The notes: generated from the sequence alone by a model not told the origin. DNA of 64,000 nt from Panorpa germanica (GCA_963678705.1 OY783204.1:19106759-19170758), one strand, 5' to 3'; counted from the first letter of the stretch, positions 1-11,848 are shown. Program-made: numbers and translations.

Positions 1-395
1 CTTACCAGTGAGTCCTAAGATAAGAGTAATTATTATCAATCTGATAGAGGACTCAATTTCATATAATTTTTGCAAACAACATTTTTTTGGTCTGCACTGC
101 TCTGTAAAGTAGAGCGCTTCATTGAAAATTAGTAATGATTAAAAAGAGCGGATAACATTCAACAGTGCGCTTAGAATTTTGCTCATAATTGTTAAACTAC
201 TAAATGGGTATAATCATATTATACATCAATTAAAAGAATTTTTAACGTTCTCAATTTTTATTTAAATACTAATACTAAATTTGGTATCGCTTGGCTGTGG
301 CTCAGTCTGATTTGAAATGAATGGGAAAGTAAATAAAACACACACACAAAATTGACAAATTTATAAAACAATAATTAAATTAAATATATATGTAA
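1..395. other. AT-rich spacer without recognised feature
   Basis: No open reading frame of note, no repeat shared with the rest of the window, and no RNA gene is visible here. It ends at the Helitron junction. Confidence 0.5.
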
Positions 396-729
396 CTAGC
401 TGTCCCGGCCACGCGTTGCTGTGCCTAACGTAGCGCCATCTATTGAATATTTACTCAATCTAGTCAACAGATTTCGATTTACTCAACAGAATATTTACTC
501 AATCTAGTCAACAGATGTCGCCATCATCGTCGCCCAATGTCAGATGTCATATACAGATAATTAATAGACAAATAATTAGCAATAAGATAAATAAATTGAG
601 ATTTAAGCTATCCTATCTTTCAAGTTGGACCAAACTGCACACGGTGTACAAATTTGATTAAAATCGGTTAAGTAGTTTAGGAGTCCATCGCGGAGAGATG
701 CAGTGACACGTAATTTATATATATTAAGA
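396..729 (-). mobile_element. Non-autonomous Helitron, copy 1
   Basis: Read on the minus strand, the element begins TCTTAATATATATAAATTAC preceded by A, and ends GGCCGGGACAGCTAG followed by T. This matches the Helitron rule of a 5' TC, a 3' CTRR and insertion between A and T. The second copy at 38487-38830 has the same two ends and flanking A/T, which fixes the boundaries. Shared internal parts include a block reading TTTGTCCGCGATGGACTCC in the other copy and a duplicated 'attgagtaaatatt' motif. It encodes no protein, so any movement would depend on an autonomous Rep/Hel element elsewhere. The usual subterminal 3' hairpin is weak. Confidence 0.65.
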
Positions 730-1740
730 TATACTAGATATAGTTTGATGGGCAAATAATAATTACATAATATTTATGTAGCAGACACGTTTAAAAGTAA
801 ATGCTATTATATGTGCCCTCTAAGGGTAACATTCTCTAATACGTCTAATAAGTTTAATGATAGTGCATTTCATTAATTTAGGTCACTGCTACATAATTTA
901 TTACAAAATAATTGTAGCAATTCATTATATACTGCATTGTAATTCCCATTTTAATTTTTTAATAAAATAGATATTGTTTAATTAAAAATACGAGCAGTCA
1001 ATATTTCATGCAATAAGTAATTGCAAAATATCACATTATAAACTTCTTTGTAATAAATTTTAATATCGAACTCTCAACATAACCTCAATTTAACTTCGAA
1101 TGTCATAACCTCATTTCGTAAGTTTTCATTTACCTCAGAATACTCAAATCACTTGAAATATCTCACGTATAAACTTCTAAAGTGGTTCTCATATTATTTC
1201 GTTACACGTAGTGAAGTGAAGTTAGTTCACTTAATATTTGTGCAAGTATTTAGCGTTCAATGATTAAAAAACCAGACCACGTGACTCGAGTCATGACTTT
1301 ACTTGGTAATTCCCAAGAGTGGGACGATGTACGTTTACGAGTATTTTGTATTTTTATAAATGACGATTTACATTAAATAATACGTATATAAATATACAGG
1401 TCTGCACTCAGTTTAATAAAAGATATTTTACAATTTTTTGATAAATTTTTTCTGAGATTTCAGTTCATTTTCTTACTAGAAGAATAGTTACTTTCAAAAG
1501 TGTTTTGTTTTAATTACATATTATTCAAAAGTAAATTTTTGTAAGTATGGTTTAAAACTTTACTTATGTAAATCTATAACCTTTCAAAGAATGGTTTCAA
1601 ACTTTACTAAAAATAAAACTTTTCGCGACTTTTCCATATGTCACTTTACGGCAGGTTAAGGCTTATGTGACGTCATAATTCAGCTCTGAAAATGATTTAT
1701 AAAATAAGTCCATGTACTAGTAAAAATGTACACTGTTTGT
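730..1740. other. AT-rich spacer without recognised feature
   Basis: Low-complexity AT-rich DNA with no coding frame, RNA gene or repeat that I can tie to another part of the window. Confidence 0.4.
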
Positions 1741-1744
1741 TAAT

Positions 1745-1865
1745 TTCTCCATGTTATCAAGTTACAAATGCCGAAACCACTTCACCTGTCAGAATCCAAA
1801 AAAAAGTTCATGCGGACTACAATTAAAGTGAAAAAGTGACAGAAACTTCACATAGTGAATTTCAC
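1745..1865 (+). repeat. Fragment related to the CCCAGTAAACA MITE family
   Basis: The stretch reading 'ccacttcacctgtcagaat' followed by an A-run and 'aagt' closely resembles the interior of the element at 32070-32295 ('ccactccacctgtcagaat'). The terminal repeats are not present, so this is a truncated or decayed copy. Confidence 0.45.
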
Positions 1866-2012
1866 ACAAGTTAAACTTCATAAAACTGAGATAATAGTTT
1901 TACCTGATTTCTTTTTCTAATTCAGAGCCATCTGTTTTTTTTTATTCTAGTTGTCATCATAGTAGCTTTTAAGGAACATAAGAAATATAATATAAAAACA
2001 CTTTGTCAAACA

Positions 2013-2618
2013 AATGGGCTTGTGTCCTATGTCTTAATTTCTATAAAAGTGTACTATATATTGATAAAGTTGGTTACTGGAACTTCAAATGTTCAATTAT
2101 TTTTTAATAACTCCTTATATATGCTTAGAGATATTAACAATTAAAAAAGTCATTTTGTCTCTTTAATTATTAAAGGGATTCAACGTTGTACACATTCCAA
2201 ATGCATGTGACATCACAATCGCTGCCAATCTTACAGCTCATAAATCTCTGCTATATGTATTTATTTATCAAAATATCAAATATTATTTACGAGTATAGCT
2301 ATTTCAAGGAACAATAAAATTTCAATATTATGTCTGCCTTAGCAGGGTTAAATAAAATAAAAACTTATTATTCTTTGACTTGACATTACCACAGCACTGA
2401 CCTACTCAACAAATAACTGACGTTAAAATGCATATCACGTCATACAAATATGGCCGACCATTTCTAGCGCTAAAACTACAATTCAAACTTTCAATTGCTA
2501 TATCTCCGTCAATATTTATATATTTAATAAAATGGACACGCCAATACACATTTATTAACATCACTTTCAATCAACAATTGAAAAATCGACCACTAAAAAA
2601 TGAGGACACAAGCCCATT
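2013..2618 (-). mobile_element. AATGGGC-family MITE, copy 1
   Basis: It is bounded by AATGGGCTTGTGTCCT at the left and the inverted AGGACACAAGCCCATT-type end at the right (here '...gaggacacaagcccatt'). Orientation is inverted relative to copies 3, 4 and 5. The interior shares long blocks with the other copies, for example 'tcacgtcatacaaatatgg' and 'tttctagcgctaaaactac'. No transposase is encoded; the ~100-aa open frame at 2428-2739 is a chance frame across the element end. No convincing target-site duplication is visible, so the superfamily is undecided. Confidence 0.8.
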
Positions 2619-3534
2619 ATGCAAAACAAGTGAACTTTTCGAAATCATAATTTTTATCATCGATACCCCACTACATGATACGATTTACTTCGCAATGCCA
2701 GTGGCTGTGGATTTAACTGATCAAATAGAATACAATTAAACAACTAATTAGTTTTATGCACTCAAGTAACCTGCATTTATTTTCAATAATTGAGGTTATG
2801 AATATTAATTAATCTGCATTTTAATTAACTAGTAATTAACTCTATTGATAATTTGCATACGTGCAGTGGTCGAGAGTATTCAATATGTATATTTGCTAGG
2901 TTTAGGGGTTTTGTTAATTTGATTATATATTATTATTCTTATTGAGCAATTTAAAGTTCCCGCTTAAAATCACACTTCTCGCATTCTTTTTAATCTGATA
3001 AAACAACGCTCCAAAAAGCATTAGAACTTATTCATTTTATTTAAAAGATAAACAAATTAAAAATTACTATAATTTCCCACAAATTAAAGACAATAGTAAG
3101 GCAAGCAATAAACTGTGGTTATTCTTGTAGAACGTTTACAGTATTCAAAGCAAAGCGCATGCTCACCTCCATTGCGCATAACTACAAAACATGATGGTTA
3201 ACATGATGGCATACATTTTCTTGCTTCGCGGTGCGTGTAAAATGCTAAAGAGCTACATTTAACAATGTATCTGACACGCGTTCTACATTATTTACATTCT
3301 CTTTACCTTTCCCCTTGTCCATAAACCGAAACAAATGATAATTTCATTCTTTTGACAATGCAAGTGCATTGCATATGATTTGAATTTTAACATAATGATA
3401 TTAAGGGGATTTGTAATCCAATATATTAAATACTGCAGAATCATGTTGCTGTTACGAAATCACTAGAATTTATGAGTATTTCATTGGAAAAGTATTGTAT
3501 GCTATAAAATAAATAAGAATTCATTTTCTTTCTC
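2619..3534. other. AT-rich spacer without recognised feature
   Basis: No supported gene or repeat is seen between the first two MITE copies. Confidence 0.4.
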
Positions 3535-4210
3535 AATGGGCTTGTGTCCTATGTCTTAATTTCTATAAAAGTGTACTATATATTGATAAAGTGGGTTACT
3601 AAAACCTCAAATGTTCAATTATTTTTTACTAGCTCCTTATATGTTAGGAGATATTAACAATTAAAAAAGTCATTTTGTCTCTTTAATTATCAAAGGAATT
3701 CAACGTTGTACACATTCCAAATACATGTGAACTCACAACCGCTAGTTGCTATCTCTTTTATACAACAGAGAGTAAAAGAGATATATTCTTGACAGAACTC
3801 TGACAAGTTTACAGGTTACCAACCTAACAGCTCATAAATCTCTGCTTTATGTATTTATATATCAAAATATGAAATATTACTTACAATAAAATTTCAATAT
3901 TATGTCTGCCGTAACAGGGATAAATAAAATAAAAAGTTATTATTCTTTGACTTGACTTGATTATTTGACTACCAAAAGCTACAAAACATTACCACAGCAT
4001 TGACCTAATCAACAAATAATTGACGTATAAAATGCATTTCACGTCATACCGACCATTTCTAGCGCTAAAACTACAATTCAAATTTTTATTTGCTATATCT
4101 TCGTCAACATTTAGATATTTAATAAAATACACACGCCAATACACATTTATTAACGTCAATTTCAATAAACAATTAAAAATCGACCACTAAAAAATAAGGA
4201 CATAAGCAAG
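3535..4210 (-). mobile_element. AATGGGC-family MITE, copy 2
   Basis: The left terminus AATGGGCTTGTGTCCTATG is intact. The right terminus is degenerate ('aataaggacataagcaag'). Orientation matches copy 1. Relative to copies 1 and 3-5 it carries about 80 extra bases near 3745-3825, starting 'gctatctcttttatacaac'. That phrase recurs in the diverged relative at 7575-7970, so the longer form is probably older and the other copies carry a deletion. Confidence 0.75.
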
Positions 4211-4967
4211 TAGGTAGGAATAAAAGGAAAGCTTGGTTGTAAGATTTGATAAATATCGGTAAAACAGGGATTTTATATTTAAACCTTTAATAAAACAAAC
4301 CAACCGTTATTTTGTAACTTATTTCCGATATTTTGGCATACCAAAGAATATACACCTTTTGAAATATACTCCAACGTACCTTGTTGTTGCTTTGTAACTT
4401 TTTACGGGCGTCAGTTAATTATAGATGATTTTTCAAAAACCTATATTTTCCCGCCTAAAGCTGTAGCGCTTATTTTACATTTTATGAAAAGTCATCTGAT
4501 AGCATTTGGTGAACTGAAGTAGCCTAATGTAGAAAATTTAGGCATTTGAAAAATAGGCAAAAGTTAACGGACTCACATAAAATATTACATAATAGAAGTT
4601 TAATTTGAAGGTAAATAATCTAACATAAAGTTGATTTATAGGTTTTCTAAGACAATAAGAATAACATAATTACAATAATGACAGGACAGTACTATCGTAA
4701 ATAATATAAAACAATGTGTGGGACGATAATACAAATAAATGTACCTCCGTGATCGCGGTATTAATTCTGTCATTATACGAATGACTCATAGCAGAGACAC
4801 TGTATATAATATGCAAAACATTAATGGGAATGCATAGTTGTTATAATTGTAGACTATCCCCTAGGCGCACAAATATATTAATTTTATTTCTAAATACAAT
4901 GAACATATGACGTCAATTTATTTGAAATGTCTATTACTGTATTTTAATGAATATATTTTTATTACAG
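4211..4967. other. Spacer, possibly the last part of an intron
   Basis: No gene or repeat is recognised. It ends in a good acceptor ('tttttattacag' before 4968), so if the exon at 4968 is real this stretch is intronic. Confidence 0.3.
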
Positions 4968-5580
4968 GTGGACCCATCACACTACGCTACGCTGGTTGAT
5001 GTGGGTAAACTTAAGACGATGTCATTATCGAATGATGAGTATATAGAGGGTGAAACATAATATACAACATGGGAGATAATGGAATGGAAGGGGTAAATAC
5101 AAATCTCATTAAATTTAAGTGTTTCACATATATTATATTACATGTTATCTTATATAGATATTTAAATTTTACATTTAGTATAACGAACTAACGCCTTAAA
5201 GTAATATTATTAGAATATTATTAAATAGGTCGAAAGTTTAATAACTACAAGTAATAAATTTAATTAATAATTGATCATTATTTATACATTCAAAACTAAT
5301 TGTGTTTAATTCGTTGCAGCTTTGATTTCGTAAGGGCTTCATCACCCAAGATTCAACCCAACTCACACATCATTGGAAACGTATAGTACAAAATGAATCT
5401 ATAGAAATTAGACGCCTAACAGTACTGCTACTACTATTACGTGACTTATTACAATCTTGGGACAGAACATTGCACTTATCTCTTCTTGTGTATATATTTT
5501 AGAAGATTTTGTACGGTAATTTTAAGGGAATATATACTGCATTATAGTGTAAGGTAATAAAGGTATGTTTTTGTAAACCT
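4968..5580 (+). CDS. Putative terminal coding exon and 3' UTR of an unidentified gene
   Basis: A pyrimidine-rich acceptor ending 'attacag' at 4967 precedes an open frame of 30 codons that starts VDPSHYATLVDVG and ends NDEYIEGET with TAA at 5058-5060. Its codon choice and amino-acid mix look like real protein, unlike the random frames around it. A possible donor ('gg|gtaaat', about 5091) and an acceptor ('cgttgcag', about 5320) would put an intron in the 3' UTR. AATAAA at 5556-5561 would end the transcript. The remaining exons would lie left of the window across a long intron. I do not recognise the protein. A second acceptor-preceded short frame at 6665-6688 could be an alternative end. Confidence 0.4.
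5556..5561 (+). terminator. Poly(A) signal AATAAA of the putative 5-kb gene
   Basis: A canonical hexamer about 500 bases after the TAA at 5058. It counts only if the putative exon is real. Confidence 0.35.
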
Positions 5581-5587
5581 ATATACA

Positions 5588-5690
5588 ATTAACATTAAAA
5601 AACCAAACCCAGAAAATATAGCACTACTCCGGGAATACAACCCGAAGACACAGCTGGCATCAGGCATCAACGCTATCGGCCGCTGTTCTT
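5588..5690 (-). repeat. SINE head fragment (tRNA-derived family)
   Basis: The segment 'aaccaaacccagaaaatata' and 'acaacccgaagacacag' matches the tRNA-related head of the full SINE at 42989-43255. The 3' body and A-tail are absent, so this is a truncated copy. Confidence 0.65.
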
Positions 5691-5838
5691 TTTAGTTTTA
5701 AAAACAATATGCAAGCACTTCCAGTTAACATAATACTGGGCATGGGTCTTCGGCTAGGATGTTGCTTTTAATGCTATCATTTGAATCGAGTTCTTAGGAA
5801 GAGAATTAAAATTAATATTTGCAGTTATTTATTGATAC

Positions 5839-6477
5839 AATGGGCTTGTGTCCTCATTGTTTAGTGGTCGATTTTTCAATTGTTGATTGAAATTGATGTT
5901 AATAAATGTGTATTGGCGTGTCTATTTTATTAAATATCTAAATATTGACGGAGAAATAGCAATTAAAAGTTTGAATTGTAGTTTTAGCGCTAGAAATAGT
6001 CGACCATATTTGTATGACGTAAAATGCATTTTAACGTCAGTTATTTGTTGATTAGGTCAGTGCTGTGGTAATGTTCTGTACCTGTTGGTAGTCAAATAAT
6101 CAAGTCAAATCCAAGAATAATAAGTTTTTATTTTATTTAACCCTGCTAAGGCAGACATAATATTGGAATTTGAGTGTTCCTTGAAATAGCTGTAAATAAT
6201 ATTTGATATTTTGATATATAAATACATATAGCAGAGATTTAAGAGCTGTAAGGTTGGTAACCTTACACAAGGATTGTGATGTCACATGCACTTGGAATGT
6301 CTCCAACGTTGAATCCCTTTAATAATTAAAGAGACAAAATGACTTTTTTAATTGTTAATATCTCCTAACATATAAGGAGTTATTAAAAAATAATTGAACA
6401 TTTGAAGTTCTAGTAACCAACTTTATCAATGTATAGTACACTTTTATAGAAATTAAGACATAGGGCACAAGCCCATT
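5839..6477 (+). mobile_element. AATGGGC-family MITE, copy 3
   Basis: Bounded by AATGGGCTTGTGTCCTC and the inverted end 'agggcacaagcccatt'. It is 639 bp, close to copies 4 (645 bp) and 5 (639 bp), which define the family length. It has no coding capacity. The flanks (ttgatac / tagatag) show no clear target duplication. Confidence 0.85.
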
Positions 6478-6519
6478 TAGATAGTCTAATTTTGTAAATA
6501 CTAGACCACTAAAGAAACG

Positions 6520-6605
6520 TCGAATACTATATAGTATTCTAATTTATTATATATATTAATTAATATATTAATTATTATATATAATACTAATATATTAGGT
6601 CTTTA
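6520..6605. repeat. AT-only palindromic tract
   Basis: An almost pure A/T stretch around 'ttattatatatattaattaa' that reads nearly the same on both strands. Such tracts arise by simple-sequence growth; no function is implied. Confidence 0.4.
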
Positions 6606-7570
6606 ATTAAATTTGGTCATTTTTATTAATATATCTCTGTATTAATTATTTTGTATTTTCGCAGGTGGCTCCTTGTATGAAAATTTGAACTAATAGATTT
6701 TCTGCTACAGAATAAATGATGAAAGAATCTGAAGTCTGAAGAAAGAAAGGAAGAAAGAATGAAGATTTGTTATCCTGAACTATCACCGTTTTGAAAAAGA
6801 ATCTCTGTTACTATATTTTTATCGGTGATTTTTGGGGTTACTGTTTTCTTTGGTTATCTAGCTGTATGAGTTTGTTTATACATCATAAAGCTAGGTTACC
6901 GGAGCTAATAATGACACCTCTTCTGCAATTAAAGAAGAAGAAGTCTACTGCAATATTATTCAACACTTCTCACTACAAGTGCTCGCACACGTTCTTTAGA
7001 AGTAGTAAGATACATTACTATACCGGACCATACCGTAGTCCATGTTGTTCATAGATATATGGAAATACAGATATGAAAATCTATGTATAAAAAATGGTAT
7101 ATATTTAATTGTTTATTAATCCATTTCTTCCAATATACAAAGCTTCGTACGAAAAAGTCTAAACCCAAAATCCAAACCTAAATACATTATAGGATTTTGG
7201 TTTGCATCATTGCTTAAAATAAATGGAATGAAATTAAATTAATTTTGAATTACTACTAAATAAAAATATTGACTACAGATATTAAATGTTAAATATTTAT
7301 CTTATTTAATAAATATAACCAATATTACAAACGATTAAGTACTATATTTCTTACTCTCTAATTGTAGATTATAGTGACAACATCATCTATTGGCAGATCA
7401 ATACACTAATACGTAATTCTAATATTGGCGGAAATTTTGAATCACTATTCATGGATTAGAGTTCTTTCCTTTATATAAAATATCTTTTGTACCTGATGTA
7501 TTAAATGGATTTTTAAGTGACAACGGTATATTTGTTTTTATCAACTTAAAATTAAAAGCGTTGCACCACT
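6606..7570. other. AT-rich spacer; short acceptor-preceded frame at 6665
   Basis: Apart from an acceptor-like 'tgtattttcgcag' followed by an eight-codon frame ending TGA at 6686-6688, no gene or repeat is supported. Confidence 0.3.
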
Positions 7571-7574
7571 ATGA

Positions 7575-7970
7575 GGTACCAATTATTTTTTAATAACTCG
7601 TTATATTTTAGGAGATATTAACAATTAAAAAAGTCATTTTTTCAGTTTAATTATTAAAGTGATGTTACTACGTACATGTAGCAAATATGCCATCTCTTTT
7701 ATACAACAGAGAAGCATACGACTGTGTTTGTGATACGTCATTTACTACTAACAGCTGCGTTTTGTATCCCAACAAGTGTTATGTAATGATTATTGTGAAA
7801 AAGGAAAAATAATCTTGATTACTTACTTATTTTTTCTGCGACGTCATACGTTGAGCTACCACAAATGTGAAATTCAAATTTTAAATATGCATATTTCCAT
7901 CAACTTTTAAATATTTAAATAAAAAGAAACGCCGATATACATACCTTAATCTTATCAAAAATAAATAAAA
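7575..7970 (-). repeat. Diverged relative of the AATGGGC MITE
   Basis: Blocks such as 'ggagatattaacaattaaaa' and 'catctcttttatacaacag' correspond to the interior of copy 2 in the same order. The outer parts are not recognisable, so this is an older, truncated member. Confidence 0.6.
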
Positions 7971-8140
7971 AACATTACATTACATTAAGCCCTCCTTTTC
8001 TCTAGTCTTCTGTATGTCTCTTTCACAAGTCCTGGATTAAAGATTCTAATTTTTCGTTTGATTTACAGTACAGTTTATAGCAATGGATATATTCTTTTGT
8101 AAAAAGTATTAACCGGTTTTTTTAACTTGCCGAGCCCATT

Positions 8141-8785
8141 AATGGGCTTGTGCTCTCATTTTTTAGTGGTCGATTTTTCAATTGTTGATTGAAATTGATG
8201 TTAATAAATGTGCATTGGCGTATCTATTTTATTATTAAATAGCTAAATATTGACGGAGATATAGCAATTAAAAGTTTGAATTGCAGTTTTAGCGCTAGAA
8301 ATAGTCGACTATATTTGTATGACGTGAAATGCATTTTAACGTCAGTTATTTGTTGAGTAAGTCAGTGCTGTGGTAATGTTCTGTAGCTGTTGGTAGTCAA
8401 ATAATCAAGTTAAGTCCAAGAATAATAAGTTTTTATTTTATTTAACCCTGCTAAGGCAGACATAATATTTAAATTTTATTATTCCTTGAAATAGCTGTAA
8501 ATAATATTTGATATTTTGATATATAAATACATATAGCAGAGATTTATGAGCTGTAAGGTTGGTAACCTTACACAAGGATTGTGATGTCACATGCATTTGG
8601 AATGTGTACAATGTTGAATCCCTTTAATAATTAAAGGGAAAAAATGACTTTTTTAATTGTTAATATCTCTTAACATATAAGGAGTTATTTAAAAATAATT
8701 GAACATTTGAGGTTCTAGTAACCCACTACTTTATCAATATATAGTACACTTTTATAGAAATTAAGACATAGGACACAATCCCATT
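8141..8785 (+). mobile_element. AATGGGC-family MITE, copy 4
   Basis: Bounded by AATGGGCTTGTG and 'ggacacaatcccatt'. The left end abuts another GCCCATT, giving the perfect palindrome AGCCCATTAATGGGCT across the junction. This suggests insertion beside the end of an older member. The interior closely matches copies 3 and 5. Confidence 0.85.
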
Positions 8786-8989
8786 ATGTACTGGGAACAA
8801 TGATTAGATCATTGAATTACGTATTTTGTGCCGTTTATATTTTAATAAATGACCTAAATTTTAATAAAATTATATGCTGGGTTTTGATCAACATTAACTT
8901 TTGTTTTCAGATGATAATTAGATTTTTCATTAGAGGTGTTCTGTACATGCTGTACAGGAGTATGATTCTATTTTATCAGTGATATTTCA

Positions 8990-9180
8990 AGAATATTGGG
9001 CAGTTATTAAAGGAAGCCAGTGAAGGAATGGGTAGATGGCAGAGATAGAGAAAAGGAACGAGGAAAGAGAAGGAATGACAGGGTAGAAACAGGAGGGAGA
9101 GTAACAGGAGGAGCGAAGCAGTTTTGCTTTCATTTTTATAAGCATAATATAATATTATTTTTTCGTTTGGAAGGAATGAG
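8990..9180 (+). pseudogene. Purine-rich LINE 3'-end fragment
   Basis: The segment 'gcagttattaaagg...cagtgaagg...gagatagagaaaaggaacga' closely matches 47405-47490. It belongs to a GA-rich family that elsewhere in the window (48555, 53570) retains a C-terminal Cys-x2-Cys...His...Cys motif typical of LINE reverse transcriptase ends. No intact frame survives. Confidence 0.5.
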
Positions 9181-9559
9181 AATGTTTAGATTTAATAAGG
9201 ATCAAAATGGAATTAAAGACAATGACATGTATATAAATGAGTTAAGGCAGAAGAATGTAGTACCAAATAGCAAAAACATAAAAAATAAAATAATAATAAT
9301 ATTAATATAAGTAAATTTGTTTTACTTTTCACAAACTGTCTTTCACATGTGCCATGGCCCTCTTTACAGAGTCCTCAGGCCTTGGAAAAGCACTGGTACA
9401 AACTAAAAACGTAAAAAGAAACCTATAAGGTTAGAAATTTATGACCTTTTACTATAAATCCTAATTTTCATTAACCTCAACACGATACACAAAATTATAT
9501 ATAAAATTAATAATATAATGGTCTTAAAAATTAATCAAATAAATAATTATACGCATAGT

Positions 9560-10031
9560 GCCTGTCGCACTATGCAAGCGTATTTAAGCGACGGCGAATT
9601 GGGACATAAATCGGCGGCTTGGTAGAGCGGCTATAACTCTCAGAGCAAGCCGACGCTTCTTTCTTTGCATATGTTATGTCACAATACACACATATCACGT
9701 ACGGATGCGACAGTACGCCAAGTTAAACTTGTGTATTAGAGTTGTTTTGCTACATAATTTATCATGAGAGTAAACTTTTTCTTTTACTGTTCCCTTCCAG
9801 TCTGAGCCGACCGATGGCATTTACAAGGTTGGTAGCATGTATATGCTTAATTAAAATTCGCTTAAAAACGGTTCCAGTATGAGAGCTACGTAACGCCCGT
9901 ATTCGGACGGCTTTGCCGCTTGCATTGTGCGAAGATTCATTTCATTTACAGGGTACGAATAGGTAAAGCGTAGTAGCGCGTATACGTCCGGTCAAAATTC
10001 GCTTCAATACGCTTGCAGTGTGCCACAGGCC
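9560..10031 (-). mobile_element. PIF/Harbinger-like MITE, family B, copy 1
   Basis: Inverted ends 'cctgtcgcactatgcaagcg' (left) and the complement of 'cgcttgcagtgtgccacagg' (right). Orientation is opposite to the copy at 51856-52344, with which it shares about 470 bp, including 'cgcccgtattcggacggctt' and 'gagtaaa' blocks. The partner copy has a clear TTA target duplication; here the flanks have decayed. It encodes no transposase. Confidence 0.7.
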
Positions 10032-10934
10032 TGGATAGGACGCAGCCTCGGAAAGCCGATGAAAATTGTTTTTTTTCACCACTCTTTTTACATTAGTACA
10101 GTAAAATCTATCAAGTGATGAGATTTCTGCAAAATGCAATATAAATTTATTTTTCTATCTCATTATTCGAAAAGTGTCGCACGTTCGTTGCGGTATTGCA
10201 TTTGTATTCTATTCGATTATTCATCTAATCTCTTTTAAGTTAACTGCGGTATATATCTATATATGTATCTAGGTATGTATGTAGGATATAATATATAAAC
10301 ACATATTCCTATTTGTAATACGAGTATAATAATTAATATGTAGTACATGTTTGTGTTTTTCAAAAATGTGTATTTATTTATTACTGTTCGAGAGACTAAT
10401 AGAGTTCATTTGTGACACATTTTATTTCAAAATACGTGCGTAAATATTTATAAAGATTTACAAGAGAATTCAAATAATATCACTTCAGACATCTATTCTA
10501 TAGAACCGAATTATAATTATGGATTAACGAGAACTTGAATCTGTACACTGAGGTTTGAATGCTTGCTATATAAATGATTTTTTAGGTTATCATCATTATT
10601 AACACAATATTTACTATAAATTAAATAAAACATTACAAGGATTCAACTTATTTGTATTATTATTATTTTAAATATTACAAATAACTACAAAATGTATGAT
10701 GGAGTATTATAACTAGAAATTACCGGTTAAATTACCTATAGAAATACATATTAGAAACGATTACTAAATTAATATATTAATTACTTATGATACTCCATTA
10801 ATAATGAAAAATCAATTATACTTATGATATTTATATCCGGGTTTGTATTACGAATACCTTTACTCTTAATCATGACTTGGGGTTTCATATATTTTGTTGA
10901 CAATAACCTCACATACGCATGTGTTATTAGAATA
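10032..10934. other. AT-rich spacer upstream of Hsp90
   Basis: No coding frame, RNA gene or identifiable repeat. Heat shock elements begin at 10935. Confidence 0.4.
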
Positions 10935-10947
10935 GAACATTCTTGAA
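10935..10947 (+). promoter_or_regulatory. Heat shock element, distal (GAAcaTTCttGAA)
   Basis: Three perfect alternating nGAAn units with 5-bp periodicity (GAA at 10935, TTC at 10940, GAA at 10945). This is the consensus for binding of an HSF trimer. It lies about 940 bp upstream of the Hsp90 start site. Confidence 0.6.
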
Positions 10948-11141
10948 ATTGCTGAAGGTTTATTATTTCCTTTTATATGATTATATATGTATATTGCGTA
11001 TAATATTACATTTGCTAAATAAAACTACATATATGTATCTAAAATTTGTTGCAAAACATTTGTTTTTACAAAAAAGAACCTATTATATATTTCACCTGTA
11101 ACATGCCAAATAATTATGTTTATTTTAATATAGAAATAACA

Positions 11142-11154
11142 GAAATTTCTTGAA
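11142..11154 (+). promoter_or_regulatory. Heat shock element, middle (GAAatTTCttGAA)
   Basis: Three perfect units in phase (GAA 11142, TTC 11147, GAA 11152), followed by a partial fourth (TTA at 11157). It lies about 730 bp upstream of the Hsp90 start site. Confidence 0.6.
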
Positions 11155-11592
11155 TTTTAATAACATATATAATACATAATCAATTATGCTTAGAAAACTC
11201 TAGAAATGTTATGAGTTACAATAGGATTTGGAAGAATCAATAACACAAATGTTGTATGTTGCATTTAAACACCAAAACTACTTTTTTGAAAAAGTTTTAC
11301 GTTTTCAAGATATAGTTTATAATTTTGTAATACATTAGAAGAGAATTAAAATACTAAGTTATTTAAAAAAACATAATTATTTATAATTCATACGAATTAT
11401 TCAAAATAATTCATGTGCATATGATATTTAAACGAAATTCTAGACATTGCATAATTATAACTATATGCATGTTAGATTTTATTGTTTTATACAATATTAG
11501 ACAAAATAAATATACATATTCGATAATTCTATTTTCCATTTCTTTTGTTATAAAAACTAAAATATTTGAATTTGACGGACTCAAATCATCCA

Positions 11593-11620
11593 GAACATTC
11601 TCGATTATTCTAGAAGTTTC
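11593..11620 (+). promoter_or_regulatory. Six-unit heat shock element of Hsp90
   Basis: Alternating units in exact 5-bp phase: GAA 11593, TTC 11598, GAT 11603 (one mismatch), TTC 11608, GAA 11613, TTC 11618. Five of six units are perfect, enough for two HSF trimers. It lies about 260 bp upstream of the TATA-driven start site and is the strongest such element here. Confidence 0.8.
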
Positions 11621-11817
11621 TCCGGAAGAATCAATGGAATCAAGTGTTTTTATGCACAAAAAAATGTTTACATAGACTATAATTTAAAAATTATATAATA
11701 ATTATATGTTTTATTTTTATAAGAAGATTATTTAATTAGATATTAGTGTAAATAATGTCTAAATAATTTGTCAAAACATATATAAGATACTGCACGACGG
11801 ATATGGGAGCCATGTTG

Positions 11818-11841
11818 TTCCAGAATAATCTACGGAATTTC
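11818..11841 (+). promoter_or_regulatory. Weak heat shock element next to the TATA box
   Basis: TTC 11818, GAA 11823 and ATC 11828 are in phase; a GAA at 11835 and TTC at 11839 are out of phase. It ends eight bases before the TATA box. Confidence 0.4.
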
Positions 11842-11848
11842 TCATGAG

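Noticed and set aside
2428-2739. 103-codon open frame on plus
   Set aside because: It lies over the end of a MITE and runs out into its flank; the other copies of the MITE do not keep the frame.
9620-9660. 'ggcttggtagagcggctata' as a tRNA D-arm
   Set aside because: No anticodon or T arm follows, and the segment is internal to a MITE.
11432-11440. Additional heat shock element 'gaaattc'
   Set aside because: GAA and TTC are spaced four rather than five bases apart, out of phase for HSF.
11411-11675. Overlapping open frames on both strands upstream of Hsp90
   Set aside because: They overlap the heat shock element region, have AT-driven composition, and lack splice or start context.
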